NCBI GenBank assembly: GCA_018401885.1
Contig: JAGYKB010000008.1
Coordinates: 1 to 64,000, forward strand
Reading direction: 5' to 3'
DNA length: 64,000 bases
Source of the DNA: Gammaproteobacteria bacterium
GTDB lineage: Bacteria; Pseudomonadota; Gammaproteobacteria; Pseudomonadales; Pseudohongiellaceae
Shown: positions 45,851 through 55,103 of the stretch, piece by piece
How the letters are laid out: every line of letters begins with the position of its first letter
How positions within the stretch are numbered: the first letter of the stretch is position 1
Program-made: the position numbers and the translations under genes
The notes under the pieces: model-generated
What the model was told of the DNA's origin: nothing
The model's database searches: none
The model's input: only the letters and a program-made list of their open reading frames with translations

Positions 45851-46765
45851 TTAATTCTTCCCCTCCGCGCTGTAACTCGCTAAAACGACGCTGACATTGT
45901 CTCTGCCACCGTTGCGATTAGCATGATTGATCAGCGCGCGGCAGGTATCTGCAAGATCTCCATCAAACTCTCTGAGCGTGTCGCTAATCTGCCAGTCGGC
46001 GACCAGATCACTTAATCCATCAGTGCAGAATAATAGAAGATCGCCTTCCTGCAATGTGCAGTGAAGAGTGTCGACTTGGATGGTCGCTTTGATTCCCAGT
46101 GCGCGGGTAACCACGTGGCCCATCCCTGTCGATCTGGAGTTGCGCTCCGTATAAAAGCCGTCGTCGATTAGCTCTTGGAGAAGGCTGTGATCATTCGTCA
46201 ATTGCTCAAGGCTGCCTTGTCGAAAAAGATAAAGCCTCGAGTCGCCGATATGGGCAATAGTGAGCTGATTATCTGAGAGATGTGCCGCGATGGCAGTCGT
46301 CCCCATGCCCTTGTTTTCGGGCTCTAACGCCTGTGCGAAAATCGCGGCGTTAGCCTGTTCAAACGCTAATTTAAGGCTCTCTGCAGCCGAGTTTGCTGAG
46401 TCGTTATAGGATTTTGCGAAGTGCGCAGGTATGCACTCAACGGCAATCTGAGCGGCGACTTCGCCAGCGCGATGACCGCCCATCCCGTCGGCGATCACGA
46501 TCAGTGTGGTTTCGACATCGATGTGGAACCGATCCTGATTGACTTTACGCCTTCGCCCGCAGTCGCTCTGCGCTGCGAGAGAGAGATGGCTGCGCGACCC
46601 TGCCACGAGTGAGTGAATCTCTGAAATGGCAGCGTAATTCTTGTACACGCTGTTGTTATTCTTGCTGCGCAAAAACCGTTTATCCTTTTGCTTCGGATCG
46701 GATTTGCATTCTAAGGCGCAGAGACTAGTCAGTAAACGATTGATTGCGAAGTGTTTGGCGCTCAT
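45851..46765 (-). CDS. PP2C-family Ser/Thr protein phosphatase
   Basis: A metal-dependent phosphatase of the Stp1/PrpC type. From about residue 58 the family motifs run SDCGRRRKVNQDRF, LIVIADGMGGHRAGEVAA, GMGTTAIAAHL, IAHIGDSRLYLFR, LLLFCTDGLSDLV and GGRDNVSVVLASY. About 55 residues precede the fold; the true start may be a GTG at 46648, but no ribosome site decides it. No cognate kinase is encoded in the window. It is divergent from the AI-2E family gene. Confidence 0.88.
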   Translation of the reverse strand: MSAKHFAINRLLTSLCALECKSDPKQKDKRFLRSKNNNSVYKNYAAISEIHSLVAGSRSHLSLAAQSDCGRRRKVNQDRFHIDVETTLIVIADGMGGHRAGEVAAQIAVECIPAHFAKSYNDSANSAAESLKLAFEQANAAIFAQALEPENKGMGTTAIAAHLSDNQLTIAHIGDSRLYLFRQGSLEQLTNDHSLLQELIDDGFYTERNSRSTGMGHVVTRALGIKATIQVDTLHCTLQEGDLLLFCTDGLSDLVADWQISDTLREFDGDLADTCRALINHANRNGGRDNVSVVLASYSAEGKN

Positions 46766-46816
46766 CAGAGTGTGGTAATCTCAGCTTTGACGCAGTCCAT
46801 CTAAGGAGAGCAGGGC

Positions 46817-47971
46817 ATGAAGATTCCAGGTTTTGCGATGACACTACTCGCGGTCGTTCTCGTGTTTTATCTGCTGATCGTCGGTGAGGCCCTGTTGCTG
46901 CCCTTGGTGATTGCTATTGCCATTTGGTATCTGATCAACACCTTGGCCGCGATGTTTGGCCGAATAAGATTGAACGAGCATGAACTCCCGCGCTTTCTTT
47001 GTTTGATTCTGTCGTTTTTAACGTTTGCGTTGACGCTTTGGGGTATCGGTGGATTTCTCGGCGGCAGGCTAGAGGAGGTCATGCAGGTAATACCTGTTTA
47101 TCAGGTGAACCTTACATCGAGGCTCGAAAATCTTCCTTTCCTCGATATGGCTGCTTATCAAGAGCGCGGCCTCATGCAGATGATTACCGAATGGATAGAC
47201 CTGCCCGCCTACGCAGCGACTATCGCGTCCTCCTTTGCAGGCATACTCGCGAGCGGCGGATTAATTTCGATTTATGTTCTTTTCCTTTTTCTCGAGCAAG
47301 GCAAATTCGATGAGAAAATCTCGGCCCTGTTTGGGGCGGGTGGACAGGAGGGAGATGTGCGGAAAATCATCGACCGCGTCCGCAACGACATACAGAAATA
47401 CATCAGCATTAAAATGTTTACGAGTTCTCTTACCGGTCTTCTTAGCTATCTTTTCCTCCGTGCGGTTGATGTGGATTTTGCCGGTGTTTGGGGACTTGTT
47501 ATATTCCTGTTGAACTTTATACCTACGGTCGGCTCAATAATTGCAACAATCTTCCCTGCGATGATTGCGCTTGCGCAGTCCGATGGGTATAGCCTGTTCT
47601 TGCTTGTGTTAGCGGGCATCGGAACTCTCCAAATCGGTATAGGCAACATATTAGAGCCAAGGTTGATGGGAAGCTCGTTTAATCTGAGCCCCATAGTGAT
47701 CCTGTTGAATCTCGGCCTTTGGGGCTATATCTGGGGCATTCCGGGTATGTTCCTGTGCGTGCCTTTCCTAATTATCCTTACCATTATCCTTAGTCACTTT
47801 CCCCAGACCCGTTATATTTCAGTAATTCTTAGCAGCGACGGCAAGCTTAGGGTTGCGGCCGATGAGGTTATCGATGACTTTGACTTTAAGCCAAACATGG
47901 CTGCGCTGTTAGGTCGCGATAGGAATCCAGAGAGCGAGTCTAGGGAAAAGCAGAGCGAGAACGAGGGGTAA
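46817..47971 (+). CDS. AI-2E family (PerM/YdiK-like) membrane permease
   Basis: A 384-aa protein with about eight membrane segments and a central cytoplasmic/periplasmic loop (FDEKISALFGAGGQEGDVRKI). The family segment FIPTVGSIIATIFPAMIALAQ and the C-terminal GNILEPRLMGSSFNLSPIVI are clear. Members export autoinducer-2, act as sodium/proton antiporters, or have unknown cargo; the sequence does not decide. AAGGAGAG lies upstream of the ATG. A charged C-terminal tail ends the protein. Confidence 0.85.
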   Translation: MKIPGFAMTLLAVVLVFYLLIVGEALLLPLVIAIAIWYLINTLAAMFGRIRLNEHELPRFLCLILSFLTFALTLWGIGGFLGGRLEEVMQVIPVYQVNLTSRLENLPFLDMAAYQERGLMQMITEWIDLPAYAATIASSFAGILASGGLISIYVLFLFLEQGKFDEKISALFGAGGQEGDVRKIIDRVRNDIQKYISIKMFTSSLTGLLSYLFLRAVDVDFAGVWGLVIFLLNFIPTVGSIIATIFPAMIALAQSDGYSLFLLVLAGIGTLQIGIGNILEPRLMGSSFNLSPIVILLNLGLWGYIWGIPGMFLCVPFLIILTIILSHFPQTRYISVILSSDGKLRVAADEVIDDFDFKPNMAALLGRDRNPESESREKQSENEG

Positions 47972-48075
47972 TTAGCCTCTTTTTTCTGTCGCTCTGAGCC
48001 AAAAAACGCCTGCAAAATCCGCTCGCTAGGCGTTATACTTCCTCCCCTTTAATTGCAGTCTGATCCGCAAACTCA

Positions 48076-48094
48076 TGCCGGCTTCGCGCCGGCA
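48076..48094 (+). other. Hairpin in the alaS leader
   Basis: TGCCGGC pairs with GCCGGCA across a five-base loop, 23 bases before the alaS ATG. It is followed by ACTTTAG, so termination is weak. A TATACT-type -10 lies near 48035, upstream of it, so the hairpin is in the alaS transcript. Confidence 0.45.
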
Positions 48095-48116
48095 CTTTAG
48101 CCGATAAGTAGAAATT

Positions 48117-50714
48117 ATGAAAAGCGCAGAAATTCGCCAAAAATTCCTTCAATTCTTCGCCGACCGTGGCCATGAGATCGTGCCCAGCAGCTCGCTAGTA
48201 CCGGGCAATGATCCAACGCTTCTGTTCACGAACGCGGGCATGGTCCAGTTTAAGGATGCTTTTTTGGGCGACGAAGTGAGAGCGGTCAATCGAGCCACTA
48301 GTTCGCAGCGCTGTGTGCGGGCGGGGGGTAAGCATAATGACCTCGAGAACGTAGGCTACACGGCGCGTCATCATACTTTCTTCGAAATGCTCGGCAACTT
48401 CTCATTTGGCGACTATTTTAAGCGCGAAGCGATCAAGTACGCGTGGGAGTTTCTCACCGTGGAGCTAGGTCTCCCGGCTGAGAAACTGTGGGTAACAGTT
48501 TATCAAGACGACGACGAAGCAGCTGCTCTGTGGCTCGATGAAATGAAAATCGATCCAACTCGTTTCTCGCGCCTGGGCGAAAAAGATAATTTTTGGGCGA
48601 TGGGCGACACAGGCCCCTGTGGCCCGTGTTCCGAAATCTTCTTCGATCATGGCGAAGACGTGCCAGGTGGTCCGCCCGGCAGCCCCGACGAAGATGGCGA
48701 TCGTTACATCGAAATCTGGAACCTCGTCTTCATGCAGTACGAGCGCAAAGCCGACGGCACGCTGATCTCATTGCCGAAGCCCTCTGTGGACACCGGTGCG
48801 GGCCTCGAGCGTGTCGCCGCTGTTCTGCAAAACGTACACAGCAATTACGAGATCGATCTTTTTCAATCACTTCTAGTGGATATCGGGCAGATCACCGGAG
48901 TGAAAGATCTCACCAACAATTCGCTGCGGGTTATTGCCGACCATATTAGGTCCTGCTCGTTCCTCATCGTTGATGGTGTGCTGCCGTCTAACGAAGGACG
49001 CGGCTATGTTCTGCGCCGCATTATTCGCCGTGCGGTTCGTCATGGCTATCAACTCGGTGTGAAGGAGGTGTTTTTCTATAAAATTGTCGCAGGACTCGTG
49101 AAAGTAATGGGCGAGGCCTATCCCGAACTAAAGGCGAAACAGAGTAGTGTCGAAAAAGCGCTGCGCGATGAAGAACAGCAATTTGCGCGCACGCTAGAGA
49201 ACGGCATGGTGATTCTGGAAAAAGCGATCGCTAGTCTCAACGGCGACACACTGGCTGGCGAGACGGTGTTTAAACTCTATGACACCTACGGGTTTCCTGT
49301 TGACCTCACCGCTGACGTTGCTCGCGAGTCCGGCATTACACTCGATATGGAAGGGTTCGAGGCTGCGATGCAAGTTCAGCGCGCACAGGCGCGCGCGGCC
49401 GGCAATTTCTCCGCAGTCGATAAGCTCGAGCTCGACGGAGTGGAGGTGACAGATTTTCGCGGCTATGAGGCCTTAGAGGCGACTGGCGACGTTGTTGCAA
49501 TCTACGTCAACGGCGAGGCGCAAGAGTCGCTAAAAGCAGGTGAAGCGGCGACGCTGGTGCTAACTAGCTCTCCATTCTACGGAGAGTCAGGTGGGCAGGT
49601 AGGAGATAGCGGCACGCTGTTTGCCGAAGGTGTTGAATTTCGCGTCGATGACACGCAGAAGCAGAATGATGTGTTGCTACATATCGGTGAGCTAGTAATC
49701 GGTTCACTCAAAGTAGGGGACGCACTTGCTGGTCAAGTAGAGGCGAGAGCACGTAAAGCGATCACACTTAATCACTCGGCTACGCACCTTATGCATGCGG
49801 CGCTTCGTAATACGCTTGGCGAACATGTGACTCAGAAGGGATCGCTGGTGGATGCAACGCGACTACGCTTCGACTTCTCGCACTCAGCACCAGTGACTGC
49901 GGATGAGCTCGCAAAAATTGAAGCCGCTGTGAATGCCGAAATATTGGCGAACACTCAGGTTGCGAAAGAGGTCATGGCGTTAGAGGCAGCGCAGCAGCGT
50001 GGTGCTATGGCGCTATTCGGCGAAAAATACGGTGACGAAGTTCGTGTGGTCAGTATGGGTGGCAAATTCTCGGTCGAATTCTGCGGTGGCACACACGTCG
50101 AGCGGACCGGTGATATTGGCCTTTTTAAAATTCTGAGCGAATCGGGAATCTCCTCGGGTGTTCGCCGAATCGAAGCGGTAACCGGGCAGGGCGCACTCGC
50201 GCTTGTTGCACGTGAAGAGCAGACGCTTAAACAGTTATGCGAGCTCGTTAAAGCTAATCAAGATGATTTGCTCGATCGCGTAAAGCAGATGAATGCGACT
50301 AATAAGGCGCTAGAGAAAGAGCTCGATCAGCTCAAAGCGAAAATGGCCTCGAGCGCGGGCAGCGACCTCGCGGCCAGCGCAAAAGAGGTTGGCGGCATCA
50401 AGCTTCTAGCCTGCGCGGTCGACGACTTCGATCCCAAGGCGTTACGCGAGACGGTAGATCAGCTCAAAAACAAGCTCGGCACCGCGGTCGTGTTACTGAT
50501 CAGCACTGCGGGTGGAAAAGTCAGTATCGTCGCCGGCGTAAGCAAAGACCTTACCGATCGCATTAAGGCGGGCGAGCTTGCCAACATGGTTGCTACACAG
50601 GTCGGTGGCAAAGGGGGAGGTCGTCCAGATATGGCCATGGCGGGTGGAAGCGACGTCGAAGCGGTGCCGGCTGCCGTGGCGAGCATTGAAGAATGGGTAG
50701 CTAACAAGCTTTAA
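48117..50714 (+). CDS. alaS: Alanyl-tRNA synthetase
   Basis: Charges tRNA-Ala. The class II catalytic domain starts [20 protein letters not shown] with [11 protein letters not shown] (motif 1/2 region) and [14 protein letters not shown]. The editing domain carries the zinc ligands [12 protein letters not shown] (HxxxH) and [14 protein letters not shown]. The C-Ala domain ends [15 protein letters not shown]. Length 865 aa is normal (E. coli 876). It is followed by lysC and csrA, an order conserved in Pseudomonas and relatives. Confidence 0.97.
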   Translation: MKSAEIRQKFLQFFADRGHEIVPSSSLVPGNDPTLLFTNAGMVQFKDAFLGDEVRAVNRATSSQRCVRAGGKHNDLENVGYTARHHTFFEMLGNFSFGDYFKREAIKYAWEFLTVELGLPAEKLWVTVYQDDDEAAALWLDEMKIDPTRFSRLGEKDNFWAMGDTGPCGPCSEIFFDHGEDVPGGPPGSPDEDGDRYIEIWNLVFMQYERKADGTLISLPKPSVDTGAGLERVAAVLQNVHSNYEIDLFQSLLVDIGQITGVKDLTNNSLRVIADHIRSCSFLIVDGVLPSNEGRGYVLRRIIRRAVRHGYQLGVKEVFFYKIVAGLVKVMGEAYPELKAKQSSVEKALRDEEQQFARTLENGMVILEKAIASLNGDTLAGETVFKLYDTYGFPVDLTADVARESGITLDMEGFEAAMQVQRAQARAAGNFSAVDKLELDGVEVTDFRGYEALEATGDVVAIYVNGEAQESLKAGEAATLVLTSSPFYGESGGQVGDSGTLFAEGVEFRVDDTQKQNDVLLHIGELVIGSLKVGDALAGQVEARARKAITLNHSATHLMHAALRNTLGEHVTQKGSLVDATRLRFDFSHSAPVTADELAKIEAAVNAEILANTQVAKEVMALEAAQQRGAMALFGEKYGDEVRVVSMGGKFSVEFCGGTHVERTGDIGLFKILSESGISSGVRRIEAVTGQGALALVAREEQTLKQLCELVKANQDDLLDRVKQMNATNKALEKELDQLKAKMASSAGSDLAASAKEVGGIKLLACAVDDFDPKALRETVDQLKNKLGTAVVLLISTAGGKVSIVAGVSKDLTDRIKAGELANMVATQVGGKGGGRPDMAMAGGSDVEAVPAAVASIEEWVANKL

Positions 50715-50743
50715 GGCTTCGTTAAGCAGCTAGTGAAAATAAG

Positions 50744-50765
50744 CTCGCCACGAGGCGAGTTCTTT
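50744..50765 (+). terminator. Hairpin between alaS and lysC
   Basis: CTCGCC pairs with GGCGAG across ACGA, followed by TTCTTT. It lies 30 bp after the alaS stop and 30 bp before the lysC start. The T-run is interrupted, so partial termination, lowering lysC relative to alaS, is likely. Confidence 0.6.
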
Positions 50766-50795
50766 CTGCCCTTGTAGGGCATCGAGTAGAGAATA

Positions 50796-52040
50796 ATGGC
50801 GCTGTTAGTATTGAAGTTCGGAGGTACCTCCGTAGGTACTGTAGAGAGAATCGAAGCGGTGGCCGATAAGGTTGCTGGCTTTAAAGCTGCGGGTGACGAT
50901 ATCGTCGTCGTGCTTTCGGCCATGAGTGGCGAGACAAACCGGCTTACCGATCTTGCCCACCAGATCATGGACTATCCGACGCCGCGTGAGATGGATGTGC
51001 TCCTATCCACAGGCGAACAGGTGACTATCGCATTGTTGAGTATGGCGCTTGAAAAACGAGGCGTTCCTGCACGCTCGTTTACGGGTAATCAGGTACAGAT
51101 TCGTACGTGCGAGACTCACACTAAAGCGCGCATTCGCGAGATTGATGGCACGCGAATCAGCGCTCAATTGCAGCAAGGCAACGTAGTCGTTGTCGCGGGA
51201 TTTCAAGGCGTAGATGAGCACGGCAATATAACAACGCTCGGACGCGGCGGCTCCGATACGACTGCGGTTGCACTTGCGGCGGCGCTTAACGCCGACGAGT
51301 GTCAGATCTATACCGATGTAAAAGGTGTCTATACCACCGATCCACGGGTGGTCGAAGACGCGAAACTCCTCGACAGTATCACATTCGAAGAGATGCTCGA
51401 GCTTGCGAGTCTGGGTGCCAAGGTTTTACAAATACGTGCGGTTGAATTTGCCGGCAAATACAAGGTGCCGCTGCGAGTGCTGTCGAGTTTTGAAGAGGGC
51501 GAGGGTACGCTCATTAGTTTAGAAGGGGAGTCGAAAATGGAAGATCCAACTATCGCCGGAATTGCTTTTCAGCGCGATGAAGCCAAGCTTACGGTCGCCG
51601 GAGTTCCCGATATTCCAGGTATCGCATACCAAGTTATCGGTCCTGTTAGCGCTGCCGGAATTGAGGTAGATGTGATCGTGCAGAATGCCGCCGCTGATGG
51701 TAACAATGACATTACCTTCACGGTAAAGCGCAGCGACAGTGAGCGTGCAAAGAAGATACTAGATGATCTGTCACCGTCGCTTAAAGCGGAGTCGGTCTCC
51801 CTCGATAAGAAAATCGGCAAGGTCTCTGTTGTTGGGGTTGGCATGAAATCGCATGCGGGCATCGCCAGCAAAATGTTCAAGGCACTAGCTGATGAGAACA
51901 TCAACATTCAAATCATCACTACGTCCGAAATAAAAATATCGATAGTGATCGATGAGAAGTACCTTGAGCTCGCCGTGCGTGCCTTGCATAGCGCATTTGA
52001 TCTCGGTGATCCAGATTATGAGAGGAAGAGTATAGACTAA
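50796..52040 (+). CDS. lysC: Aspartate kinase
   Basis: Phosphorylates aspartate, the first step to lysine, threonine and methionine. The kinase domain begins LVLKFGGTSVGTVERIEAV, with FTGNQVQIRT and LGRGGSDTTAVALAAALNA. Two ACT domains follow from about residue 265 (VAGVPDIPGIAYQVIGPVS and VVGVGMKSHAGIASKMFKAL). Length 414 aa fits monofunctional, feedback-controlled enzymes. An internal in-frame ATG at 51537 with a strong ribosome site may give a separate regulatory subunit. Confidence 0.96.
   Translation: MALLVLKFGGTSVGTVERIEAVADKVAGFKAAGDDIVVVLSAMSGETNRLTDLAHQIMDYPTPREMDVLLSTGEQVTIALLSMALEKRGVPARSFTGNQVQIRTCETHTKARIREIDGTRISAQLQQGNVVVVAGFQGVDEHGNITTLGRGGSDTTAVALAAALNADECQIYTDVKGVYTTDPRVVEDAKLLDSITFEEMLELASLGAKVLQIRAVEFAGKYKVPLRVLSSFEEGEGTLISLEGESKMEDPTIAGIAFQRDEAKLTVAGVPDIPGIAYQVIGPVSAAGIEVDVIVQNAAADGNNDITFTVKRSDSERAKKILDDLSPSLKAESVSLDKKIGKVSVVGVGMKSHAGIASKMFKALADENINIQIITTSEIKISIVIDEKYLELAVRALHSAFDLGDPDYERKSID
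51523..51539 (+). promoter_or_regulatory. Internal ribosome site and ATG within lysC
   Basis: AAGGGGAG at 51523-51530 lies six bases before the in-frame ATG at 51537 (residue 248, MEDPTIAGIAF). Translation from here would give a 167-residue protein made only of the ACT domains, the beta subunit known for aspartokinases of Bacillus and Corynebacterium. Confidence 0.6.
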
Positions 52041-52151
52041 GGTATTCAGCCACCTTACTTTGCCCCGCGGCGCACTTCAGCTAGGCAATTCTTCTTAGGT
52101 AGAGGCCTGAAAGTAAGCCATCGCCTTAAGCACTCCTTATTCAGTAGCTAA

Positions 52152-52195
52152 GGACGGGAAGGTTAATGGAGTAAACCGCTCGAGGAGAGTCAGGA
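52152..52195 (+). promoter_or_regulatory. csrA leader with five GGA motifs
   Basis: GGA occurs at 52152, 52157, 52168, 52184 and 52193; the fourth is in the Shine-Dalgarno GAGGAG and the last overlaps the start codon. CsrA binds GGA in unpaired loops, so the layout fits translational autorepression as described for E. coli csrA. Confidence 0.6.
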
Positions 52196-52380
52196 TGTTG
52201 ATATTGACGCGCAGAATTGGCGAAACGCTTATGATCGGCGACGACGTGACCGTAACGGTGCTGGGTGTCAAAGGAAATCAGGTACGCATTGGCGTCAATG
52301 CGCCGAAGGATGTCGCTGTTCACCGTGAAGAAATATATGAGCGCATTGCAGGCGAGCAGGAAGTTCTGTCCCCAGAATAA
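52195..52380 (+). CDS. csrA: Carbon storage regulator (RNA-binding)
   Basis: A 61-aa dimeric RNA-binding protein that represses or stabilises mRNAs by binding GGA motifs. The conserved run [20 protein letters not shown] and the RNA-contact segment [16 protein letters not shown] are intact. GAGGAG seven bases upstream supports the start. Its own leader carries five GGA motifs. It lies between lysC and a tRNA-Ser gene, as in many Gammaproteobacteria. Confidence 0.97.
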   Translation: MLILTRRIGETLMIGDDVTVTVLGVKGNQVRIGVNAPKDVAVHREEIYERIAGEQEVLSPE

Positions 52381-52553
52381 CCACTCATCTGCCCGACGAG
52401 ATACACAGCGCAGTCAGCATAAAGTCTTCCCTCAGCTCAGCAGCGCAATCCACGCAAAATCTTCTCGCTTCTCAGTCTAGCTACTTGCCAACCCCAGGCA
52501 AGATCCGCACTTCTCGTTTTACCTTACCCTATGTTACTATGCACGCGATTTTT

Positions 52554-52643
52554 GGAGAGGTGGCCGAGTGGCTGAAGGCGCGCCCCTGCTAAGGGCGTAT
52601 AGGAGAAATCTTATCGAGGGTTCGAATCCCTCTCTCTCCGCCA
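52554..52643 (+). tRNA. tRNA-Ser (anticodon GCU)
   Basis: The 90-base gene includes CCA. The acceptor GGAGAGG pairs with TCTCTCC, the anticodon stem is CGCCC/GGGCG with loop CTGCTAA (anticodon GCT at 52588-52590), the long variable arm typical of serine tRNAs is present, and the T arm is GAGGG-TTCGAAT-CCCTC. TACTAT at 52535-52540 followed by a GC-rich discriminator is a plausible -10. Confidence 0.97.
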
Positions 52644-52654
52644 TAATCAAAAAA

Positions 52655-52678
52655 CCCGACATAAGTCGGGTTTTTTTT
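52655..52678 (+). terminator. Rho-independent terminator after tRNA-Ser
   Basis: CCCGAC pairs with GTCGGG across ATAA and is followed by eight T residues, 11 bp after the tRNA. An A-run precedes the stem, so weak function on the minus strand is also possible. Confidence 0.95.
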
Positions 52679-52767
52679 GCTTTCGGTTTTTGTTGATTTG
52701 AGCGAGATTACCGCGGGTTTCCCGCAAGTAAGTTGGAGAAAACTCGGGAACTCGACTTCAGTGCTAG

Positions 52768-53133
52768 CTAGCGCTTAAATGGAGGCCGGCCTCCGAACTT
52801 CTTTGTACGAGATTTTTTAGTCGGTGCTCCGGCTTCTAATTCGAGCTGCATAATGTCTATGGCAGGGACCAGCTCCTTGCTGCGCTTGAACGGCGGTTTT
52901 CCGCGGAACTCGACCTTATTGACTTCGACCATGTCCACAGCCTCAGAGTCGACGATCTCGACTTGAGCTATCTCAATGGCTGGCACTCTCTCAATCGTGC
53001 GCTTAAAGGGTGGCTTCCCTTTAAAATCGGTGACCATGCGCTCAGCGCAGTTTTCAGTGCAATCGTCTGCACCTAATCCCGTATTGCCGAGCAGTAACGC
53101 TAGACCGCTTACTAACAAGGTTATAGATCGCAT
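52768..53133 (-). CDS. Small secreted protein with GKPPFKR repeats
   Basis: A 121-aa protein I do not recognise. A signal peptide (ITLLVSGLALLLGNTGLGA, residues 4-22) is followed by CTENC and then three repeats: FKGKPPFKR at 37-45, FRGKPPFKR at 76-84 and FGGRPPFKR at 113-121, the last ending the protein. The first two repeats are each followed by a matching tail (ERVPAIEIAQVE, ELVPAIDIMQLE). Each repeat ends in dibasic Lys-Arg. ATG 53133 has AGGAGGT eight bases upstream. It is divergent from a secreted aspartic protease gene. A peptide precursor or a peptidoglycan/LPS-binding basic protein are both possible. Confidence 0.75.
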   Translation of the reverse strand: MRSITLLVSGLALLLGNTGLGADDCTENCAERMVTDFKGKPPFKRTIERVPAIEIAQVEIVDSEAVDMVEVNKVEFRGKPPFKRSKELVPAIDIMQLELEAGAPTKKSRTKKFGGRPPFKR

Positions 53134-53434
53134 CTGATATCTACCTCCTGAGTGGCCTCTTTTCAGAGGATAACGTTGCCTTTCGGGCCGCTGGAGCCCC
53201 ATTGACCCTTGGCAAAGTGTATTTAAATGCTCCAAAAGCGTCTAGATATTCCGCTCATATCTGCACCAAACTAGATCGTTTTAATCAAAAATTGCACCAA
53301 GATAGCACTTTTTTTATAACCCCTTTGGGTGCTTAAGTTCACTGGAATCCTCTAAAGCCGCCAACCACGCGTTGTCCCGAGATTGGCTTGGTTGTTGCTT
53401 CAAGTTGAACATCCTTAATGAAAAGTGCAGTGAG
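53134..53434. promoter_or_regulatory. Divergent region between repeat protein and protease genes
   Basis: This 301-bp gap carries two direct repeats, TGCACCAAACTAG at 53262 and TGCACCAAGATAG at 53293, spaced 31 bases (three helical turns), in an AT-rich stretch. They resemble single half-sites of NtrC-type boxes but no opposing half is present. No RNA gene or terminator is seen. Confidence 0.4.
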
Positions 53435-53974
53435 ATGAGTTTACTATCAAGCAGATTTCTATCGTCGTTGGGCGTAATTCTCGCTCTTTCTCTCGCGGCT
53501 GGCGTAAGCGCTGGGGATTTCGAGCATAAAATTCCGCTCGATAGGCAAAAATCAGGTAATTACTACATTACTGGCACTATTACTGACACAACGGGCGCGG
53601 AAACCGACGTGCAGTTTATGGTTGATACCGGCGCAGGCATGGTCACACTGGCAGAGCGTACCTTCAAGTCGTTGTCACGTGATATACGCGTGAAGCCGAG
53701 CCGACGCGTTGCTGCCCGGCTGGCTGACGGGCGCACCCGTTCAATAAATGTTTACGAGATCGCGCGTTTTTCGCTCGGGGAGCATTGCGAGATTGGTCCC
53801 ACGGAAGTCGCGGTTATCCCCGGCGCTACGAATAACATCCTTGGGCTCAACGTGTTAAACCGCGCTGCGCCGTTTGCAATTTATACCTCTCCTCCATCAC
53901 TCGCGCTCAGCGTCTGTACCTCACTCCTTCACGATGAGGCGGAGTCCGCTCTGGTCACTGCGAACTTTGAATAA
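53435..53974 (+). CDS. Secreted retropepsin-like aspartic protease
   Basis: A 179-aa exported protein of the bacterial clan AA aspartic protease family (single-domain, retropepsin-like). The signal peptide is SLGVILALSLAAGVSA; the catalytic motif is VQFMVDTGAGMVTLA near residue 56 (DTGA, versus the common DTGAS). GATNNILGLNVLNR near residue 130 is the second family element. Two such domains would dimerise to form one active site. ATG 53435 is preferred because it begins the signal peptide; its ribosome site is weak. The divergent neighbour encodes a secreted repeat protein that could be a substrate (inference). Confidence 0.8.
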   Translation: MSLLSSRFLSSLGVILALSLAAGVSAGDFEHKIPLDRQKSGNYYITGTITDTTGAETDVQFMVDTGAGMVTLAERTFKSLSRDIRVKPSRRVAARLADGRTRSINVYEIARFSLGEHCEIGPTEVAVIPGATNNILGLNVLNRAAPFAIYTSPPSLALSVCTSLLHDEAESALVTANFE

Positions 53975-54141
53975 GTGAATTCGGCAGGCTAGCCTCCCCA
54001 TCAATGTAACTTTTTGCTGTGTTGCGCTACTATCAGTCGGCGTTGCTGCGAGTTATTACTTATAGTGGCGCTAGCTTTGTTGGGTTAAAACGCATTAGAC
54101 CGCAACAGGATAGTCGAATTAGAAAAAAAGGAATAATGACT

Positions 54142-55095
54142 ATGTTATTCGCAAGAGAGAATCGGTTCGATCTCACGCCGGCTGTGACCGTGGCCGTGGG
54201 CCTTATCTTGTCAGCAATCTTCTTACCGGTGATGCTCAACGCACAAACGGCTCCGAAGCCTGCGTTCACCAGTCATCGAATTACCGATTCGATTGCTATG
54301 CTCGAGCCTGCAGACACCAACGGAAATGTGGGCGTGTTCTATGGCGAAGAGGCGGTGTTGCTGGTCGATTCTCATTATGAGCGTAACGTTGAGGCCCTCG
54401 TTAAAGAAGTCGCTAAGTTGAGCGATTTGCCCATCAGTTTTGCCGTCAACACGCATATTCACCCAGACCACATTGGTGGCAACGCGCGTTTAGCGGGCTA
54501 TGGCGTTACTCTCGTCGCGCATGATCGCGTTCGCCTGCGCATGCTCAAAGAGCTGCGTATACCGCGTAGGGGTGGGATTACCTTTCCGCAGCCTGCGGAA
54601 GCTGCGAGGCCGATAATAACCTACAGCGAAGCCCTTAGCTTCCATCTTAACGATGAGGAAGTGCGGGTGTTTCTCGCGCCGCCGGCTCACACAGACGGGG
54701 ACAGTTTCGTGCATTTTGTCGAATCCGACGTGCTGCATCTAGGCGATGTGTTTCGGACCAATATGTACCCGATTATCGACCAATATAATGGCGGCAGTTT
54801 CCTTGGCATGATCGAAGCGATGGAAGTGGCAATAGAAATCGCCGGTCCTGAAACAAAAGTCATACCCGGACATGGCGGAGAAGTTAGTGATCTCGAGGGG
54901 ATGATCGAGGTGCATGGAATGCTTTCTTCGTTACGCGACCTAGTTCAGAGCGCTATCGACTCGGGTGCCTCGCTAGAGGAAATCTCGGCAATGAACCTTT
55001 CACAAGAGTTCGATGAGCGCTGGGGGGGTGTGCCGTCTTGGACGTTCACCGACTTGTTGCCAATAATAGACTCAGAATTACGCGCACAGCGCTAG
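54142..55095 (+). CDS. Exported metallo-beta-lactamase-fold hydrolase
   Basis: A 317-aa protein with an N-terminal membrane/signal segment (VTVAVGLILSAIFLPVMLNAQ) and the metallo-beta-lactamase fold. The zinc motif NTHIHPDHIGGNARL (HxHxDH) is near residue 120; a PPAHTDGDSFVHF histidine and VIPGHGGEVSD supply further ligands. The substrate is unknown. AAGGA favours ATG 54142; ATG 54136 is too close to it. The next gene, another exported member of the fold, begins eight bases after this stop. Confidence 0.82.
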   Translation: MLFARENRFDLTPAVTVAVGLILSAIFLPVMLNAQTAPKPAFTSHRITDSIAMLEPADTNGNVGVFYGEEAVLLVDSHYERNVEALVKEVAKLSDLPISFAVNTHIHPDHIGGNARLAGYGVTLVAHDRVRLRMLKELRIPRRGGITFPQPAEAARPIITYSEALSFHLNDEEVRVFLAPPAHTDGDSFVHFVESDVLHLGDVFRTNMYPIIDQYNGGSFLGMIEAMEVAIEIAGPETKVIPGHGGEVSDLEGMIEVHGMLSSLRDLVQSAIDSGASLEEISAMNLSQEFDERWGGVPSWTFTDLLPIIDSELRAQR

Positions 55096-55103
55096 GGAGC
55101 AGT

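Noticed and set aside
53262..53305. NtrC binding sites
   Set aside because: Only one half-site orientation (TGCACCA) is present in each copy and no sigma-54 promoter was found nearby.
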